In this document: piece after piece, positions 21,447 through 31,118 of the stretch
How positions within the stretch are numbered: position 1 is the first letter of the stretch
Layout: the number at the start of each line of letters is the position of its first letter
NCBI GenBank assembly: GCA_028292405.1
Contig: JAQGMJ010000070.1
Coordinates: 1 to 64,000 of the forward strand
DNA: 64,000 nt
From: Betaproteobacteria bacterium
Lineage (GTDB): Bacteria; Pseudomonadota; Gammaproteobacteria; Burkholderiales; JAEUOS01
Direction of reading: 5' to 3'
Notes under the pieces: generated by a model
Database searches by the model: none
Told to the model about the DNA's origin: nothing
Seen by the model: only the letters and a program-made list of their open reading frames with translations
Program-made: the position numbers and the translations under genes

Positions 21447-22406
21447 TCAGTCCGGACTGATGCCCAGTTCCTTCACCACCCGGGCCATTTTCTCGACCTC
21501 GGCGTTGACGAAGGCGATCGCCTCCTGGCCCGAGCCCATGAAAGGCTCGGCGGTGAGGTCTTCGATGCTCTTGCGCACCTCGGGCATTTTCAGGGTCTGC
21601 TGCAGGGCGCCGGCCAGGCGCTCGATCGCCGGGGCGGGCGTGCCGGCGGGCACGTAGAGGCCGTTCCACTCGACCATTTCGACGCCGGGCACGCCGGCTT
21701 CCTTGAGCGTCGGCACGTCCGGCAGCGCCTTGGAGCGGATCGGCGTGGTCACCGCCAGTGCGCGCAGCTTGCCGGACTTGGCGAATGGCAGGGCCTGCAC
21801 GGCGTTGCAAAAGTACAGCGGTACCTGGCCGCCGAGCACGTCGGTCATCGCCTGGCCGCCGCCCTTGTAGGGCACGTGGGTCATCTTGACGCCGGTGTTC
21901 TTGGCGAAGAGGGACGTGGCCAGGTGCATCAGCGAGCCGTTGCCGGAGGAGGCGTAGAACACTTCGCCGGGCTTGGCGCGCGCGACCGCGATCAGTTCGC
22001 TGATGTTTTTCGCCGGGAAGGAGGGATGCACCAGCACCACCAGCGGCAGGGTGGCGATCACGCCGACCGTCTCGAACGAGCGCTGGGTATAGGGCAGCTT
22101 GGGGTACAGGGCGAGATTGATGGCGAAGGAAGCGGCGTCGACAAAAGCGACCGAGCCGTTGGGCGTGCTGTGGGCGACGTAGGCCGCGCCGATCTGCCCT
22201 GCGGTGCCGGGCTTGTTGTCGACCAGCACGGTCTCGCCCAGGATGGGGCCCATGCGCGCGGCGATCAGGCGCGCAACGATGTCGGAGCCGCCACCGGGCG
22301 CGTAGCCGGTGATAAGCAGGGTCTGGCGGTTTTGCGCCCAGGCCGGCAGCGCGGCCAGGGCGAAGCCCGAAGCGGCGAGGCGCAGGACGTTGCGGCGGTG
22401 ATTCAT
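21447..22406 (-). CDS. Bug/TctC-type periplasmic substrate-binding protein (orphan)
   Basis: A 319-aa tripartite tricarboxylate transporter receptor. The signal peptide (MNHRRNVLRLAASGFALAA) is cleaved near WAQ. Family marks include GYAPGGGSDIVARL, VDNKPGTAGQIGA and VPYKGGGQAMTDVLGGQV. The frame is open far upstream, but those residues are a shadow of the neighbouring gene; ATG at 22406 follows AGGGAAACAAC. No tctA or tctB membrane genes are near, as is common for the many orphan Bug receptors of betaproteobacteria. It follows the FMN hydroxyacid dehydrogenase by 38 bp, so its ligand may be a hydroxycarboxylate. Confidence 0.9.
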   Translation of the reverse strand: MNHRRNVLRLAASGFALAALPAWAQNRQTLLITGYAPGGGSDIVARLIAARMGPILGETVLVDNKPGTAGQIGAAYVAHSTPNGSVAFVDAASFAINLALYPKLPYTQRSFETVGVIATLPLVVLVHPSFPAKNISELIAVARAKPGEVFYASSGNGSLMHLATSLFAKNTGVKMTHVPYKGGGQAMTDVLGGQVPLYFCNAVQALPFAKSGKLRALAVTTPIRSKALPDVPTLKEAGVPGVEMVEWNGLYVPAGTPAPAIERLAGALQQTLKMPEVRKSIEDLTAEPFMGSGQEAIAFVNAEVEKMARVVKELGISPD

Positions 22407-22444
22407 GTTGTTTCCCTGTTGATGCGTGGTTGCGGCACTTTGCT

Positions 22445-23593
22445 TTACAGCTTGGGCAGGTCGAGCAGGATGCCCTTGTCCACCTTGTTGATATCGGTGT
22501 GGCCGCAAAAAGCCATGGTGATGTCGAGTTCCTTGTGGATGATCTGCAGGCACTTGGTGACGCCCTCCTCGCCCATCGCGCCCAGCCCGTAGGCCATCGC
22601 GCGACCGATCAGGGTGCCGCGCGCGCCCAGCGCCCAGGCCTTGAGTACGTCCTGGCCGGAGCGGATGCCACCGTCCATCCACACCTCGATCTTGTCGCCT
22701 ACCGCGTCGACGATCGCCGGCAACGCCGAGATCGACGACGGCGCGCCGTCAAGTTGCCGGCCGCCGTGGTTGGAGACAACGATGGCGTCCGCGCCGCTGG
22801 CCACCGCCAGGCGCGCATCCTCGACATCCATGATGCCTTTGAGGATCAGCTTGCCGCCCCATTGGCGCTTGACCCAGTCGACGTCGACCCAGGACAGGCG
22901 CGGATCGAACTGCTCGTTGGTCCAAGCGGCCAGCGAATTCATGTCGCTCACGCCCTTCACATGCCCAACCAGATTGCGGAAGGTGCGCCTCTGCGTGCCC
23001 AGCATCCCCAGGCACCAGGCCGGCTTAGTCGCCAAGTTCACCAGGTTGCGCAGGGTCGGACGCGGCGGCGCAGTCAGGCCGTTTTTCAGGTCCTTGTGAC
23101 GCTGCCCGATCACCTGCAGGTCTAGCGTCAATACCAGGGCGCTGCACTTGGCCGCCTTGCAGCGCTCGATCATGCGCGCCATGGCGTCGCGGTCGCGCAT
23201 CATGTACAACTGGAACCAGAACGGCGCGCTGGTGTTTTCGGCGATGTCCTCGATAGAACAGATGCTCATGGTCGACAAGGTGAACGGAATGCCGAACTTT
23301 TCGGCAGCGCGCGCGGCGTGAATCTCGCCGTCCGCATGCTGCATGCCGGTCAGACCTACCGGGGCGATGGCTACCGGCATTTTCGCGTCGATGCCGATCA
23401 TCTTCACGGCGGTGCTGCGGTTTTCCATATTGACGGCCACGCGCTGGCGCAGGCGAATCTTGCCGAAATCGCTTTCGTTGGCGCGATAGGTGGTCTCGGT
23501 CCACGAGCCGGAGTCGGCGTAGTCGTAGAACATGCGCGGCACGCGCTTTTGCGCGATCACGCGCAGGTCTTCGATGGTGGTGATGACTGGCAT
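22445..23593 (-). CDS. FMN-dependent alpha-hydroxy acid dehydrogenase (LldD/glycolate oxidase family)
   Basis: A 382-aa TIM-barrel flavoenzyme that oxidises an L-2-hydroxy acid to the 2-keto acid. Visible marks: YDYADSGSWTE near the N-terminus, PVAIAPVGLTGM, the active-site histidine in SNHGGRQLDG, the FMN phosphate region DGGIRSGQDV and GRAMAYGLGAMGEEGV. Length is normal for the family. It is upstream of, and probably cotranscribed with, the Bug receptor gene, and divergent from scoA. L-lactate is the commonest substrate, but glycolate or mandelate cannot be excluded. Confidence 0.9.
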   Translation of the reverse strand: MPVITTIEDLRVIAQKRVPRMFYDYADSGSWTETTYRANESDFGKIRLRQRVAVNMENRSTAVKMIGIDAKMPVAIAPVGLTGMQHADGEIHAARAAEKFGIPFTLSTMSICSIEDIAENTSAPFWFQLYMMRDRDAMARMIERCKAAKCSALVLTLDLQVIGQRHKDLKNGLTAPPRPTLRNLVNLATKPAWCLGMLGTQRRTFRNLVGHVKGVSDMNSLAAWTNEQFDPRLSWVDVDWVKRQWGGKLILKGIMDVEDARLAVASGADAIVVSNHGGRQLDGAPSSISALPAIVDAVGDKIEVWMDGGIRSGQDVLKAWALGARGTLIGRAMAYGLGAMGEEGVTKCLQIIHKELDITMAFCGHTDINKVDKGILLDLPKL

Positions 23594-23850
23594 GCTGTTT
23601 TTCGCGGGCGCCCTTTACCTTCCAGGCGGCCCTTGTCCCCGTGATTGTCAGACCTGCAATGTTACAGCCCCGCGCCCCGTTGCGCATCGCAGCAGGAGTG
23701 CGCGCTAAGCGATACAATTTATCAGCGGATCAATCTTGTCCGGCTGCGGGGTGAGCCTCACACTGCGGGCCGACGATTGCGCAACGGATTTCACGCCACC
23801 GTCATACATTGCATAAAACCGGAATACAGGGTTAACGGAGACTTATCACC

Positions 23851-24558
23851 ATGGCAGTAAGCAAGATTTACCCAGATGCAAAGGCGGCCTTGGCCGGCCT
23901 CCTGCACGACGGCATGACGATCATGTCGGGCGGCTTCGGCCTGTGCGGCATCCCCTCGGTGCTGATCGAGGCGATCCGCGATTCCGGCGTGAAGAACCTC
24001 ACGGTGGTGTCGAACAACGCCGGCATCGACGACGTCGGCCTGGGCCTGCTCTTGAAGACCCGCCAGATCAAAAAAATGATCTCCTCCTATGTCGGCGAGA
24101 ACAAGACCTTTGCCGAGCAATACCTGGCCGGCGAACTGGAAATCGAGTTCAACCCGCAAGGCACGCTGGCCGAGCGCATCCGCGCCGGCGGCGCCGGCGT
24201 GCCGGCCTTTTTCACCCGCACCGGCGCCGGCACCGACGTCGCCAAGGGCAAGGAAGAGCGCGAGTTCGACGGCAAGAAATACGTGATGGAAAAAGGCCTG
24301 CGCGCCGACCTTTCGGTGATCCACGCCTGGAAGGGCGACACCGAGGGCAACCTGGTGTACCGCATGAGCGCACGCAACTTCAACCCGGTGATGGCGACTG
24401 CCGGCAACGTGACGGTGGTGCAGGTGGAACACCTGGTGGAGGCCGGAGAACTCGATCCGGACCACATCGTCACCCCCGGCATTTTCGTGCAGCGCATCGT
24501 CCATCCGGCGAGCATCGACAAGCGCATCGAACAGCGCACCACGCGGCCCAAAACGTAA
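23851..24558 (+). CDS. scoA: 3-oxoacid CoA-transferase subunit A
   Basis: A 235-aa alpha subunit of a succinyl-CoA:3-ketoacid (SCOT-type) CoA transferase. It has the CoA-transferase I signature region (MSGGFGLCGIPSVL), VSNNAGIDDVGLG and the C-terminal GIFVQRIVHP. With subunit B it moves CoA between succinyl-CoA and acetoacetate. RBS ACGGAG precedes the ATG. It is followed by scoB after 73 bp. This enzyme could bypass the amber-interrupted acetoacetyl-CoA synthetase at 10304-12205. Confidence 0.93.
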   Translation: MAVSKIYPDAKAALAGLLHDGMTIMSGGFGLCGIPSVLIEAIRDSGVKNLTVVSNNAGIDDVGLGLLLKTRQIKKMISSYVGENKTFAEQYLAGELEIEFNPQGTLAERIRAGGAGVPAFFTRTGAGTDVAKGKEEREFDGKKYVMEKGLRADLSVIHAWKGDTEGNLVYRMSARNFNPVMATAGNVTVVQVEHLVEAGELDPDHIVTPGIFVQRIVHPASIDKRIEQRTTRPKT

Positions 24559-24574
24559 AGCACCGTTTTGAAAT

Positions 24575-24591
24575 GGGGCCTGCCCCTTTTT
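24575..24591 (+). terminator. Small hairpin plus T-run between scoA and scoB
   Basis: GGGG (24575-24578), loop CCTG, CCCC (24583-24586), then TTTTT. The stem is short, so this is at most a leaky attenuator that would lower scoB relative to scoA. Confidence 0.3.
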
Positions 24592-24631
24592 ATCCCCGAA
24601 ATTGGTTGAATGGCTTTAAAAGGAAACAAAC

Positions 24632-25288
24632 ATGGCTTGGACCAGAGACCAGATGGCTGCCCGTGCGGGCAAGGAACTGAAAGACGGCTTTTACGTGAAC
24701 CTGGGGATAGGCATCCCGACTCTCGTCGCCAACCACGTGCCCCCGGGCATCTCGGTGCAGTTCCACAGCGAAAACGGCATGCTCGGCATGGGCCCCTTCC
24801 CCTTCGAGGGCGAGGAAGACCCGGACCTGATCAACGCCGGCAAGCAGACCGTCACGGTGCTGCCGACCACCAGCTTTTTCGACTCGGCAACCTCGTTCGC
24901 GATGATCCGCGGCGGGCACATCCAGATTTCGATTCTCGGCGCCCTGCAGGTGGCGGAGAACGGCGACCTGGCCAACTGGGCGATCCCCGGCAAGATGGTC
25001 AAGGGCATGGGCGGGGCGATGGACCTGGTGGCCGGCGTGCCGCGCGTGGTGGTGCTGATGGAGCACACCGCCGGCGGCAAGGCGAAGATCCTTAAAACCT
25101 GCAACCTGCCGCTGACCGGCGCCGGCGTGGTCAACCTGATCATCACCGATCTGGGCGTGTTCGAAGTGGCGCGCCCGGGGCTGACCCTGATCGACATCGC
25201 GCCCGAGGTGACCATTGATGAGATCAAGTCCAAGACCGAGGCCGGGTTTACGGTGAGCCCGGAGTTGCAAAAGCGCACCGCCGCTTGA
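24632..25288 (+). CDS. scoB: 3-oxoacid CoA-transferase subunit B
   Basis: A 218-aa beta subunit of the SCOT-type CoA transferase. The catalytic glutamate that carries the acyl-enzyme thioester lies in [23 protein letters not shown] and [10 protein letters not shown] are family marks. RBS AAAGGAAACAAAC before ATG 24632. Operon partner of scoA. Confidence 0.93.
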   Translation: MAWTRDQMAARAGKELKDGFYVNLGIGIPTLVANHVPPGISVQFHSENGMLGMGPFPFEGEEDPDLINAGKQTVTVLPTTSFFDSATSFAMIRGGHIQISILGALQVAENGDLANWAIPGKMVKGMGGAMDLVAGVPRVVVLMEHTAGGKAKILKTCNLPLTGAGVVNLIITDLGVFEVARPGLTLIDIAPEVTIDEIKSKTEAGFTVSPELQKRTAA

Positions 25289-25461
25289 AGCAAGCAGGAG
25301 GCCCGCGTGCCGCCGATGAGCGGTGCGCGTGGTCGGCGTTGCGGTTGGCCGCATATGTCGCGGCGGCCGTATGATGCACAACGAGGGCGCGGGCCTTTCC
25401 TTGAAGCCGCGCAGGGGTAGCACTAAGGCAACAATCTGGGTTCTGCCCGGGGGGGTAGTAC

Positions 25462-27294
25462 GTGGTGCAAGCTTTTGAGCCGATTGCGTCGCATCCGTTT
25501 GCCAATGCCGAGACATGCAAGGCCTGGTTTCGCGGCCTGTCGGTCAGCGACTCGCGCGCCGCGGTCGATATCGTCGGCAGCGCGCTGGCGCGGATGCCGC
25601 AGACCGCCTTCGGCGGCCTCGCCGCTGTAGGCGTGCTGCAAGCCCTGGAAACCCTGCGCAAGCCTATCCACGCGCTCACCGTGGACCTTTCTTCGCGCTA
25701 TGCCGACAAGGCGGTGCCGCTTTCCGATACCCAGCGCGCCGCCTTCGAGAGCAACCTCACCCTGGCCTACAGCCTGGCCTATGTGTACTACTCGCTGATC
25801 CGCGACAGCCTGTCGGAAACCAGCGTGCTGCGCGAGCGCGCTGCCCTGCTGCACCAGCGCGCGCTGTTCTGGACCGCGCAGGGGATGCTCGAGCACCTGC
25901 GCGGGCGCCAGCGTTTCGCCGACAAGGACTGGGACCTGGCGCAGGAGGTGCTGCAAAGCGCCGACCGCCACCAGTTGATGGACGCCGACGTGCGCGACAG
26001 CCTGCAGCCGCAGAACGTCAGCAGCGTCACCGCCACCTATTCACGCATGCTGCTGCTGCACCTGGCGGGCGCGCGTTCGCTGGCGACGCGCGAGATCGAG
26101 TGGACCGCCGAATACGCGCATTACTTCGAAGGCAAGGGCGAGCTGACCTACGTGGTGGCCGATAGCCAGGGGGTGCTCGCCGGCATGCCGGGGCCGGCGG
26201 CGGGCGAGCAGGTGAGGTCGGTCAAGGCCGGTTCGCTGATGCATTACCTGCACATCGGCGCGCTGTCGAAAAGCATCAGCCGGCGCATCGATGCGATGAA
26301 CAAGGGCAACCTGGTGGAGGCGCCCAAGCTCTCCGGCTCGCCTACCCTGACTTCGCAAAAGTCGCTGCTGCCCAAACTGCACCGCGCCTGGTGCGCACGC
26401 GCCAACCAGCGCCAGTTCCCGCGCCGCCGCACTGATGAGGAAGTGTATTGCGCCTTCGACGCGCCGGGCATCTACGGCCTGATGAAGCGCCGCCCCTACG
26501 TGGCGCCGGCGCCGCCCAAGCTCTACGACCACACCGAAGTGGCGAACATCTTCCTGCATCGCGACGCCTCCTCTTCAGCCAGCGCGCGCCGCGACGTGAC
26601 CCAACACACCGCCGCCACCTGGGGCGAGGCGCGCGAACAGCTTGAACTGTGGCAGTCGCAGGAAGAGTCAGCCAACGGCATGAGCATGCTGCGCACGCGC
26701 GGCGGCACCCGGGTGCGCCAGGGACAGTTGATTGCCCTGCGCCTGGGCGACGCCGGGGTGGCGATGATCGGCGTGGTGCGCTGGGCCGAACAGGCCGCCA
26801 GCAGCGCCAGCGATGCCTCGGGCGCCGCCGGCATCGACCCCGGCCATACGGTGGAAATCGGCGTGCAGCTGCTGCCGGGCCTGGCGCGCGCCGGCGCGGT
26901 GCGCTACATCGGCGCCTCTGCGGTTGCGCAGGCGGGCGGCAAGGCCGGTTCATCGGCCGCGCTGATCCTCGACCACTTCAGCCGCGCGGCGGCGCGCAGC
27001 GGCGCCGACAGCAGCGGCCCCAACACCATCATGCCGGGCCAAGTGCCGGAGCGCTCGATGGCCGGCGAAGAATTGCCCGAACTGGAGATGCAGGAGGAGC
27101 ATGCTGCCGCGGTGGAAAGCGGCAAGCCCTATCGCTACTCCGAGCGCGCCACCATCGTGCTGCCGGCGGGCTGGTCGCGCGAGGGCGAGGTGATCGAGTT
27201 CATCGACGGCGCCAACAGCTTCAAGCTGCGCCTGGGCAAGCAGACGCATCGCCACGGCGACTTCGACCGCCTGCACTTCAGCGTCACCGAGTAG
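25462..27294 (+). CDS. PilZ-like c-di-GMP-related protein, 610 aa
   Basis: A soluble protein with a helical N-terminal part (about 1-300), a basic region (RANQRQFPRRRTDEEVYC, about 312-330) and a C-terminal beta-rich part. In that part, EESANGMSM (about 399-407) resembles the (D/N)xSxxG half of PilZ domains, followed by RVRQGQLIALRLG and VVRWAEQ. The RxxxR half is not clear in canonical position, so c-di-GMP binding is uncertain. GTG start (25462, with a second GTG in frame at 25465) behind a G-rich ribosome-binding site. It is the terminal gene before a convergent secreted protein gene. Function unknown; a regulator or motility-related role is inferred only from the PilZ-like part. Confidence 0.6.
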   Translation: MVQAFEPIASHPFANAETCKAWFRGLSVSDSRAAVDIVGSALARMPQTAFGGLAAVGVLQALETLRKPIHALTVDLSSRYADKAVPLSDTQRAAFESNLTLAYSLAYVYYSLIRDSLSETSVLRERAALLHQRALFWTAQGMLEHLRGRQRFADKDWDLAQEVLQSADRHQLMDADVRDSLQPQNVSSVTATYSRMLLLHLAGARSLATREIEWTAEYAHYFEGKGELTYVVADSQGVLAGMPGPAAGEQVRSVKAGSLMHYLHIGALSKSISRRIDAMNKGNLVEAPKLSGSPTLTSQKSLLPKLHRAWCARANQRQFPRRRTDEEVYCAFDAPGIYGLMKRRPYVAPAPPKLYDHTEVANIFLHRDASSSASARRDVTQHTAATWGEAREQLELWQSQEESANGMSMLRTRGGTRVRQGQLIALRLGDAGVAMIGVVRWAEQAASSASDASGAAGIDPGHTVEIGVQLLPGLARAGAVRYIGASAVAQAGGKAGSSAALILDHFSRAAARSGADSSGPNTIMPGQVPERSMAGEELPELEMQEEHAAAVESGKPYRYSERATIVLPAGWSREGEVIEFIDGANSFKLRLGKQTHRHGDFDRLHFSVTE

Positions 27295-27336
27295 GCGCCC
27301 CGGCGAGGCGCCCCACCGGGAAAACCCGGCGATATC

Positions 27337-27810
27337 TTAGTAGCAGCTGATCGAAAGCGTGCGGTGCTCGAAGGCCGAGGCGCGGCGGTTTTCCGCGCCG
27401 CAACTGTACTCGACCACCAGTTCCTTGCGCTCGCCCGGCGCCGGGTCGCCGCACAACTGGTTGGTCACTTCGACCGACTGCGAGGGGCGGCCGTTGAAGT
27501 GCCGGGCCATCCGGCCGGTGAGGTCGCAGGCGCGGCGCTCGCCGTCGCCGTACCAGGCGCGCAGTACGTAGATGCCGCGCCGCTGCGGCGGCATCGGCAC
27601 CACGGCGGGCGGCGACGGGCGGTTTTCGCGCATGGCGCGGTCGTAGCCCTGCTGGAAGCCCTGGTCGTAGCCTTCGCGGTAGCCGCGCTGGTATTCCGGG
27701 TGCTGGGCGAAAGCCGAGGACGCCGCGCAAATACAGACGGCGGCGGTCAAGCCAAAAAACAATGCGGACGGGCGGCGCCTGGCGCGGGCGGCGCGGGTTG
27801 AGACGGTCAT
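27337..27810 (-). CDS. Secreted hypothetical protein with GY-rich repeat
   Basis: A 157-aa protein with an Arg-rich n-region and signal peptide (cleavage near SAFAQ, residue 36). Next is a short repeat, RGYREGYDQGFQQGYDRA, in which G-Y/F-x2-G-Y recurs. A Pro-rich linker leads to a C-terminal domain with four cysteines (RRACDL, QLCGD, YSCGA, SISCY) that could form two disulfides. No family recognised. It converges on the PilZ-like gene; a small CCGGG-AAAA-CCCGG hairpin (27316-27329) lies between. Confidence 0.7.
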   Translation of the reverse strand: MTVSTRAARARRRPSALFFGLTAAVCICAASSAFAQHPEYQRGYREGYDQGFQQGYDRAMRENRPSPPAVVPMPPQRRGIYVLRAWYGDGERRACDLTGRMARHFNGRPSQSVEVTNQLCGDPAPGERKELVVEYSCGAENRRASAFEHRTLSISCY

Positions 27811-28057
27811 GTTGTTCTCCCTGTTTTATGGTGCGCGGCCGAAGCAGCGGCCATGCAGGCGACATCTTGCCACGAGCGCCGCGAAGCGGCGCGGCGCTCG
27901 CGGAGAATGCAGGCAATAACCCTACCGGCGGTCCGTGCTTGGTGCGGAAATCCGTGCCCAGCCGCTACAATGAACGGTACACCGCGCACTGCCTTGCTCC
28001 TGCGCCGGATCTTCAACCGCTCTTACACCCACCATTACGCCCACCCGCAACCAGCCC

Positions 28058-29185
28058 ATGTCCTCCGCCCTCTTCTCTCCCTTCAAACTGCGCGGCCTTG
28101 CGCTGCCCAACCGCATCGTCGTCTCGCCCATGTGCCAGTACAGCGCGGAGGACGGCAACGCCACCGACTGGCACCTGCAACACTGGGCCAGCATGGCGAT
28201 CTCGGGCGCGGGCTTGTTCATCATCGAGGCGACCCACGTGACGCGCGATGGCCGCATCACTCCCGGTTGCATGGGCCTGTATTCGGACGCCAACGAGGCC
28301 GCCTTCAAGCGCGCGCTCGACAGTGTGCGCAAGCACAACCCGCCCAGCTACATCGGCGTGCAGCTGGCGCACGCCGGGCGCAAGGCTTCCAGCCACCGCC
28401 CCTGGGAAGGCGGCCAACTGATCCCGGCCAATCAGCCCGATGGCTGGCAGCCGGTCGGCCCTTCGGCGGTTTCTCACATGCCGGGCGAGGCGCCGCCACG
28501 CGAGTTGACGCGCGATGAAATCCTCGGGCTGGTGGACAGTTTCGTAACGGCGGCGCAACGCTGCGAGCGCCTGGGGCTGGACGCCATCGAGCTGCACGGG
28601 GCCCACGGCTACCTGATGCACCAGTTCCTTTCCCCGATTTCCAACAAGCGCACCGACGACTTCGGCGGCTCGCTGGAAAACCGCATGCGCTTCCCGCTGA
28701 TGGTCTACGACGCGGTGCGCAAGGTGTGGCCGGCCCACAAGCCGCTGGGCGTGCGCGTTTCCACTACCGACTGGGTCGAGGGCGGCTGGGATGTCGAGGA
28801 GTGCATCGTCTTCGCCAAGGAGTTGCACAAGCGCGGTTGCGACTGGATCGACTGCTCCTCCGGCGGGGTCGACCCGGCGCGGCAGAAGATCGCCCTGTCG
28901 GCCGGCTACCAGGTGCCGAACGCCGAGAAGGTGAAGCAGGCGGTGCCCGGCGTGCCGACCATCGCCGTGGGCCTGATCACCGAGGCTGCGCATGCCGAGG
29001 AAATCGTCGCCAGCGGCAAGGCCGACCTGGTGGCCCTGGCGCGCGGCCTGCTCTACAACCCGCGCTGGCCCTGGCACGCCGCCGCCGCACTCGGCGCCAC
29101 CGTGGTCGCCCCGCCGCAATACTGGCGCTCGGCGCCGCGCGAGCATGCGAAGGTGCTGGGCGATACGAAGATCGGAAGTCGCTAG
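28058..29185 (+). CDS. Old yellow enzyme, YqjM-like NADH:flavin oxidoreductase
   Basis: A 375-aa FMN-containing ene-reductase. The N-terminus SPMCQYSAEDG places Cys26 and Tyr28 exactly as in Bacillus YqjM. QLAHAGRKAS holds the histidine pair that binds the substrate carbonyl, and HGAHGYLMHQFLSP is family-typical. It reduces activated C=C bonds of enones. It has a TACAAT -10-like box at 27979-27984. No operon partner downstream. Confidence 0.92.
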   Translation: MSSALFSPFKLRGLALPNRIVVSPMCQYSAEDGNATDWHLQHWASMAISGAGLFIIEATHVTRDGRITPGCMGLYSDANEAAFKRALDSVRKHNPPSYIGVQLAHAGRKASSHRPWEGGQLIPANQPDGWQPVGPSAVSHMPGEAPPRELTRDEILGLVDSFVTAAQRCERLGLDAIELHGAHGYLMHQFLSPISNKRTDDFGGSLENRMRFPLMVYDAVRKVWPAHKPLGVRVSTTDWVEGGWDVEECIVFAKELHKRGCDWIDCSSGGVDPARQKIALSAGYQVPNAEKVKQAVPGVPTIAVGLITEAAHAEEIVASGKADLVALARGLLYNPRWPWHAAAALGATVVAPPQYWRSAPREHAKVLGDTKIGSR

Positions 29186-29267
29186 CAGTTGCGGACAAAA
29201 GTAAAACCCTGCTTGTGTCCGGGCTGCCTTGCAAGGCGATCACCGGCGGAACCGGATGACCGTTTGA

Positions 29268-29312
29268 ATAAAAAAAACGAAAAAACAGAGCCCGGCCGCT
29301 GTAGCGGCGGGC
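29268..29312 (-). terminator. Intrinsic terminator on the minus strand with no annotated gene in front
   Basis: GCCCG-g-CCG (29290-29298) pairs with CGG-CGGGC (29305-29312) over a 6-nt loop. Read on the minus strand the hairpin is followed by a long T-rich run (A-rich at 29268-29285). This is textbook for the minus strand, yet no minus-strand gene lies between it and the ETF-QO start at 29421. It may end a small RNA. Confidence 0.5.
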
Positions 29313-29372
29313 CTGTCAGAGACAAACGGACAGAGTCCCCGGGCCAAGAGGCTACAATTCCGCCCTGGCTCA

Positions 29373-29400
29373 AGGCAACCCGGGCAACCCGGGCAACCCC
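29373..29400. repeat. Three tandem 9-bp units GGCAACCCG
   Basis: GGCAACCCG, GGCAACCCG, GGCAACCCC in direct tandem just upstream of the ETF-QO start. Likely a slippage-prone spacer in the 5' untranslated region. Confidence 0.7.
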
Positions 29401-29420
29401 GTGCAGGAATATAAAAGCTC

Positions 29421-31079
29421 ATGACTCGCGAAGTGATGGAATACGACGTGCTGATCGTCGGCGGCGGCCCGGCCGGGCTGGCCACGGCGATCAAGCTCAA
29501 GCAACTGGCCGCGCAAAAAGGCAGCGAGATCAACGTCTGCCTGATCGAAAAGGGCTCCGAGATCGGCGCGCACATTCTCTCCGGCGCGGTGATGGACCCG
29601 ATCGCCATCAACGAGCTGTGGCCGACCTGGAAGGAAGACGGCGCGCCGCTGAACCAGCCGGTGACCGAAGACCGTTTCCTCTTCCTCGCCGAAAACGGCA
29701 GCTCGCAGGTGCCGAATTTCGCCCTGCCCGGGGTATTCCAGAACCACGGCAATTACATCATCTCGCTGGGCAATCTGTGCCGCTGGCTGGGCACCAAGGC
29801 CGAGGAGCTGGGCGTGGAGATTTACCCCGGCTTCGCCGGCGCCGAGATTCTTTACGACGAAAAAGGCGCGGTGCGCGGCGTGGCCACCGGCAACATGGGG
29901 GTGGGCCGCGACGGCCAGCCGACCGACCACTTCCAGGAAGGGATGGAGCTGGTCGCCAAGTACACGGTGTTCGCCGAAGGCTGCCGCGGCCACCTCGGCC
30001 GCCAATTGATGGCGAAGTACGACCTCACCAAGGGTTCGGATCCGCAGGTCTACGGCATCGGCCTGAAGGAATTGTGGGAGATCGACCCGGCCAAGCACGT
30101 GCCCGGCCTGGTGATGCATACCGCCGGGTGGCCTCTCGCGGCCGACACCTACGGCGGCTCGTTTCTTTATCACCTGGAGAACAACCAGGTGGCGGTGGGC
30201 TTCGTCGTCGGCCTGGCCTACCAGAACCCCTATCTCAATCCTTACGAGGAGTTCCAGCGCTACAAGCATCACCCGACGATCCGCAAGTTCTTCGAGGGCG
30301 GCAAGCGCATTTCCTACGGCGCTCGCGCGCTGGCCACCGGCGGCCTGCTGTCGCTGCCCAGGCTGACCTTCCCCGGCGGCGTGCTGGTGGGCGACGATGC
30401 CGGTTTTCTCAATGCCGCGCGCATCAAGGGCAGCCACGCGGCGATCAAGAGCGGCATGCTGGCGGCGCAGGCGGCTTTCGACGCCGTCGGCGCGGGCCGC
30501 CAGCATGACGAGCTGACCGGCTATCCCGAAGCCTTCAAGACCAGCTGGCTGCACGAGGAGCTCAACCGCACGCGCAACTTCAAGCAGTGGATGGCCAAGG
30601 GCCTGTACCTTGGCACGCTGATGGTGGGCATCGAGCAAAAGGTGTTCGGCGGCAACGTGCCCTGGACCCTGCACCACCAGCATGCGGACCACGAGTGCCT
30701 GAAGCCGGCTTCGCAGTTCAAGCCGATCGCCTATCCCAAGCCGGACGGCAAGCTTTCCTTCGACAAGCTCTCCTCGGTGTTCATCTCCAACACCAATCAT
30801 GAGGAGAACCAGCCGGTGCACCTGACGCTGAAAGACTCGAAGGTGCCGGTGGCGATCAACCTGGCGCAGTACGCCGGGCCAGAGCAGCGCTACTGTCCTG
30901 CCGGGGTCTACGAGTTCGTGCGCAACGACAGCGCGGGTGCTGGTGAAAGCAATGACCGCCTGCAGATCAACGCGCAGAACTGCGTGCACTGCAAGACCTG
31001 CGACATCAAGGACCCGACGCAGAACATCGTCTGGGTGGTGCCCGAGGGCGGCGGCGGTCCCAACTATCCCGGCATGTAG
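29421..31079 (+). CDS. Electron transfer flavoprotein-ubiquinone oxidoreductase
   Basis: A 552-aa enzyme that passes electrons from ETF to the membrane quinone pool. It has the N-terminal FAD motif VLIVGGGPAGLATA and IEKGSEIGAHILSGAV. The C-terminal 4Fe-4S domain has the ligands C in RYCPAGVYE and three in NCVHCKTCDIKDP. Length and order match mitochondrial and bacterial ETF-QO. It links acyl-CoA dehydrogenases to respiration, which fits the acyl-CoA genes in this window. No ETF subunit genes are nearby. Confidence 0.95.
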   Translation: MTREVMEYDVLIVGGGPAGLATAIKLKQLAAQKGSEINVCLIEKGSEIGAHILSGAVMDPIAINELWPTWKEDGAPLNQPVTEDRFLFLAENGSSQVPNFALPGVFQNHGNYIISLGNLCRWLGTKAEELGVEIYPGFAGAEILYDEKGAVRGVATGNMGVGRDGQPTDHFQEGMELVAKYTVFAEGCRGHLGRQLMAKYDLTKGSDPQVYGIGLKELWEIDPAKHVPGLVMHTAGWPLAADTYGGSFLYHLENNQVAVGFVVGLAYQNPYLNPYEEFQRYKHHPTIRKFFEGGKRISYGARALATGGLLSLPRLTFPGGVLVGDDAGFLNAARIKGSHAAIKSGMLAAQAAFDAVGAGRQHDELTGYPEAFKTSWLHEELNRTRNFKQWMAKGLYLGTLMVGIEQKVFGGNVPWTLHHQHADHECLKPASQFKPIAYPKPDGKLSFDKLSSVFISNTNHEENQPVHLTLKDSKVPVAINLAQYAGPEQRYCPAGVYEFVRNDSAGAGESNDRLQINAQNCVHCKTCDIKDPTQNIVWVVPEGGGGPNYPGM

Positions 31080-31118
31080 CGCGATGCGGAAGAGCGGCAA
31101 AACAATAACAAGCAAGCG

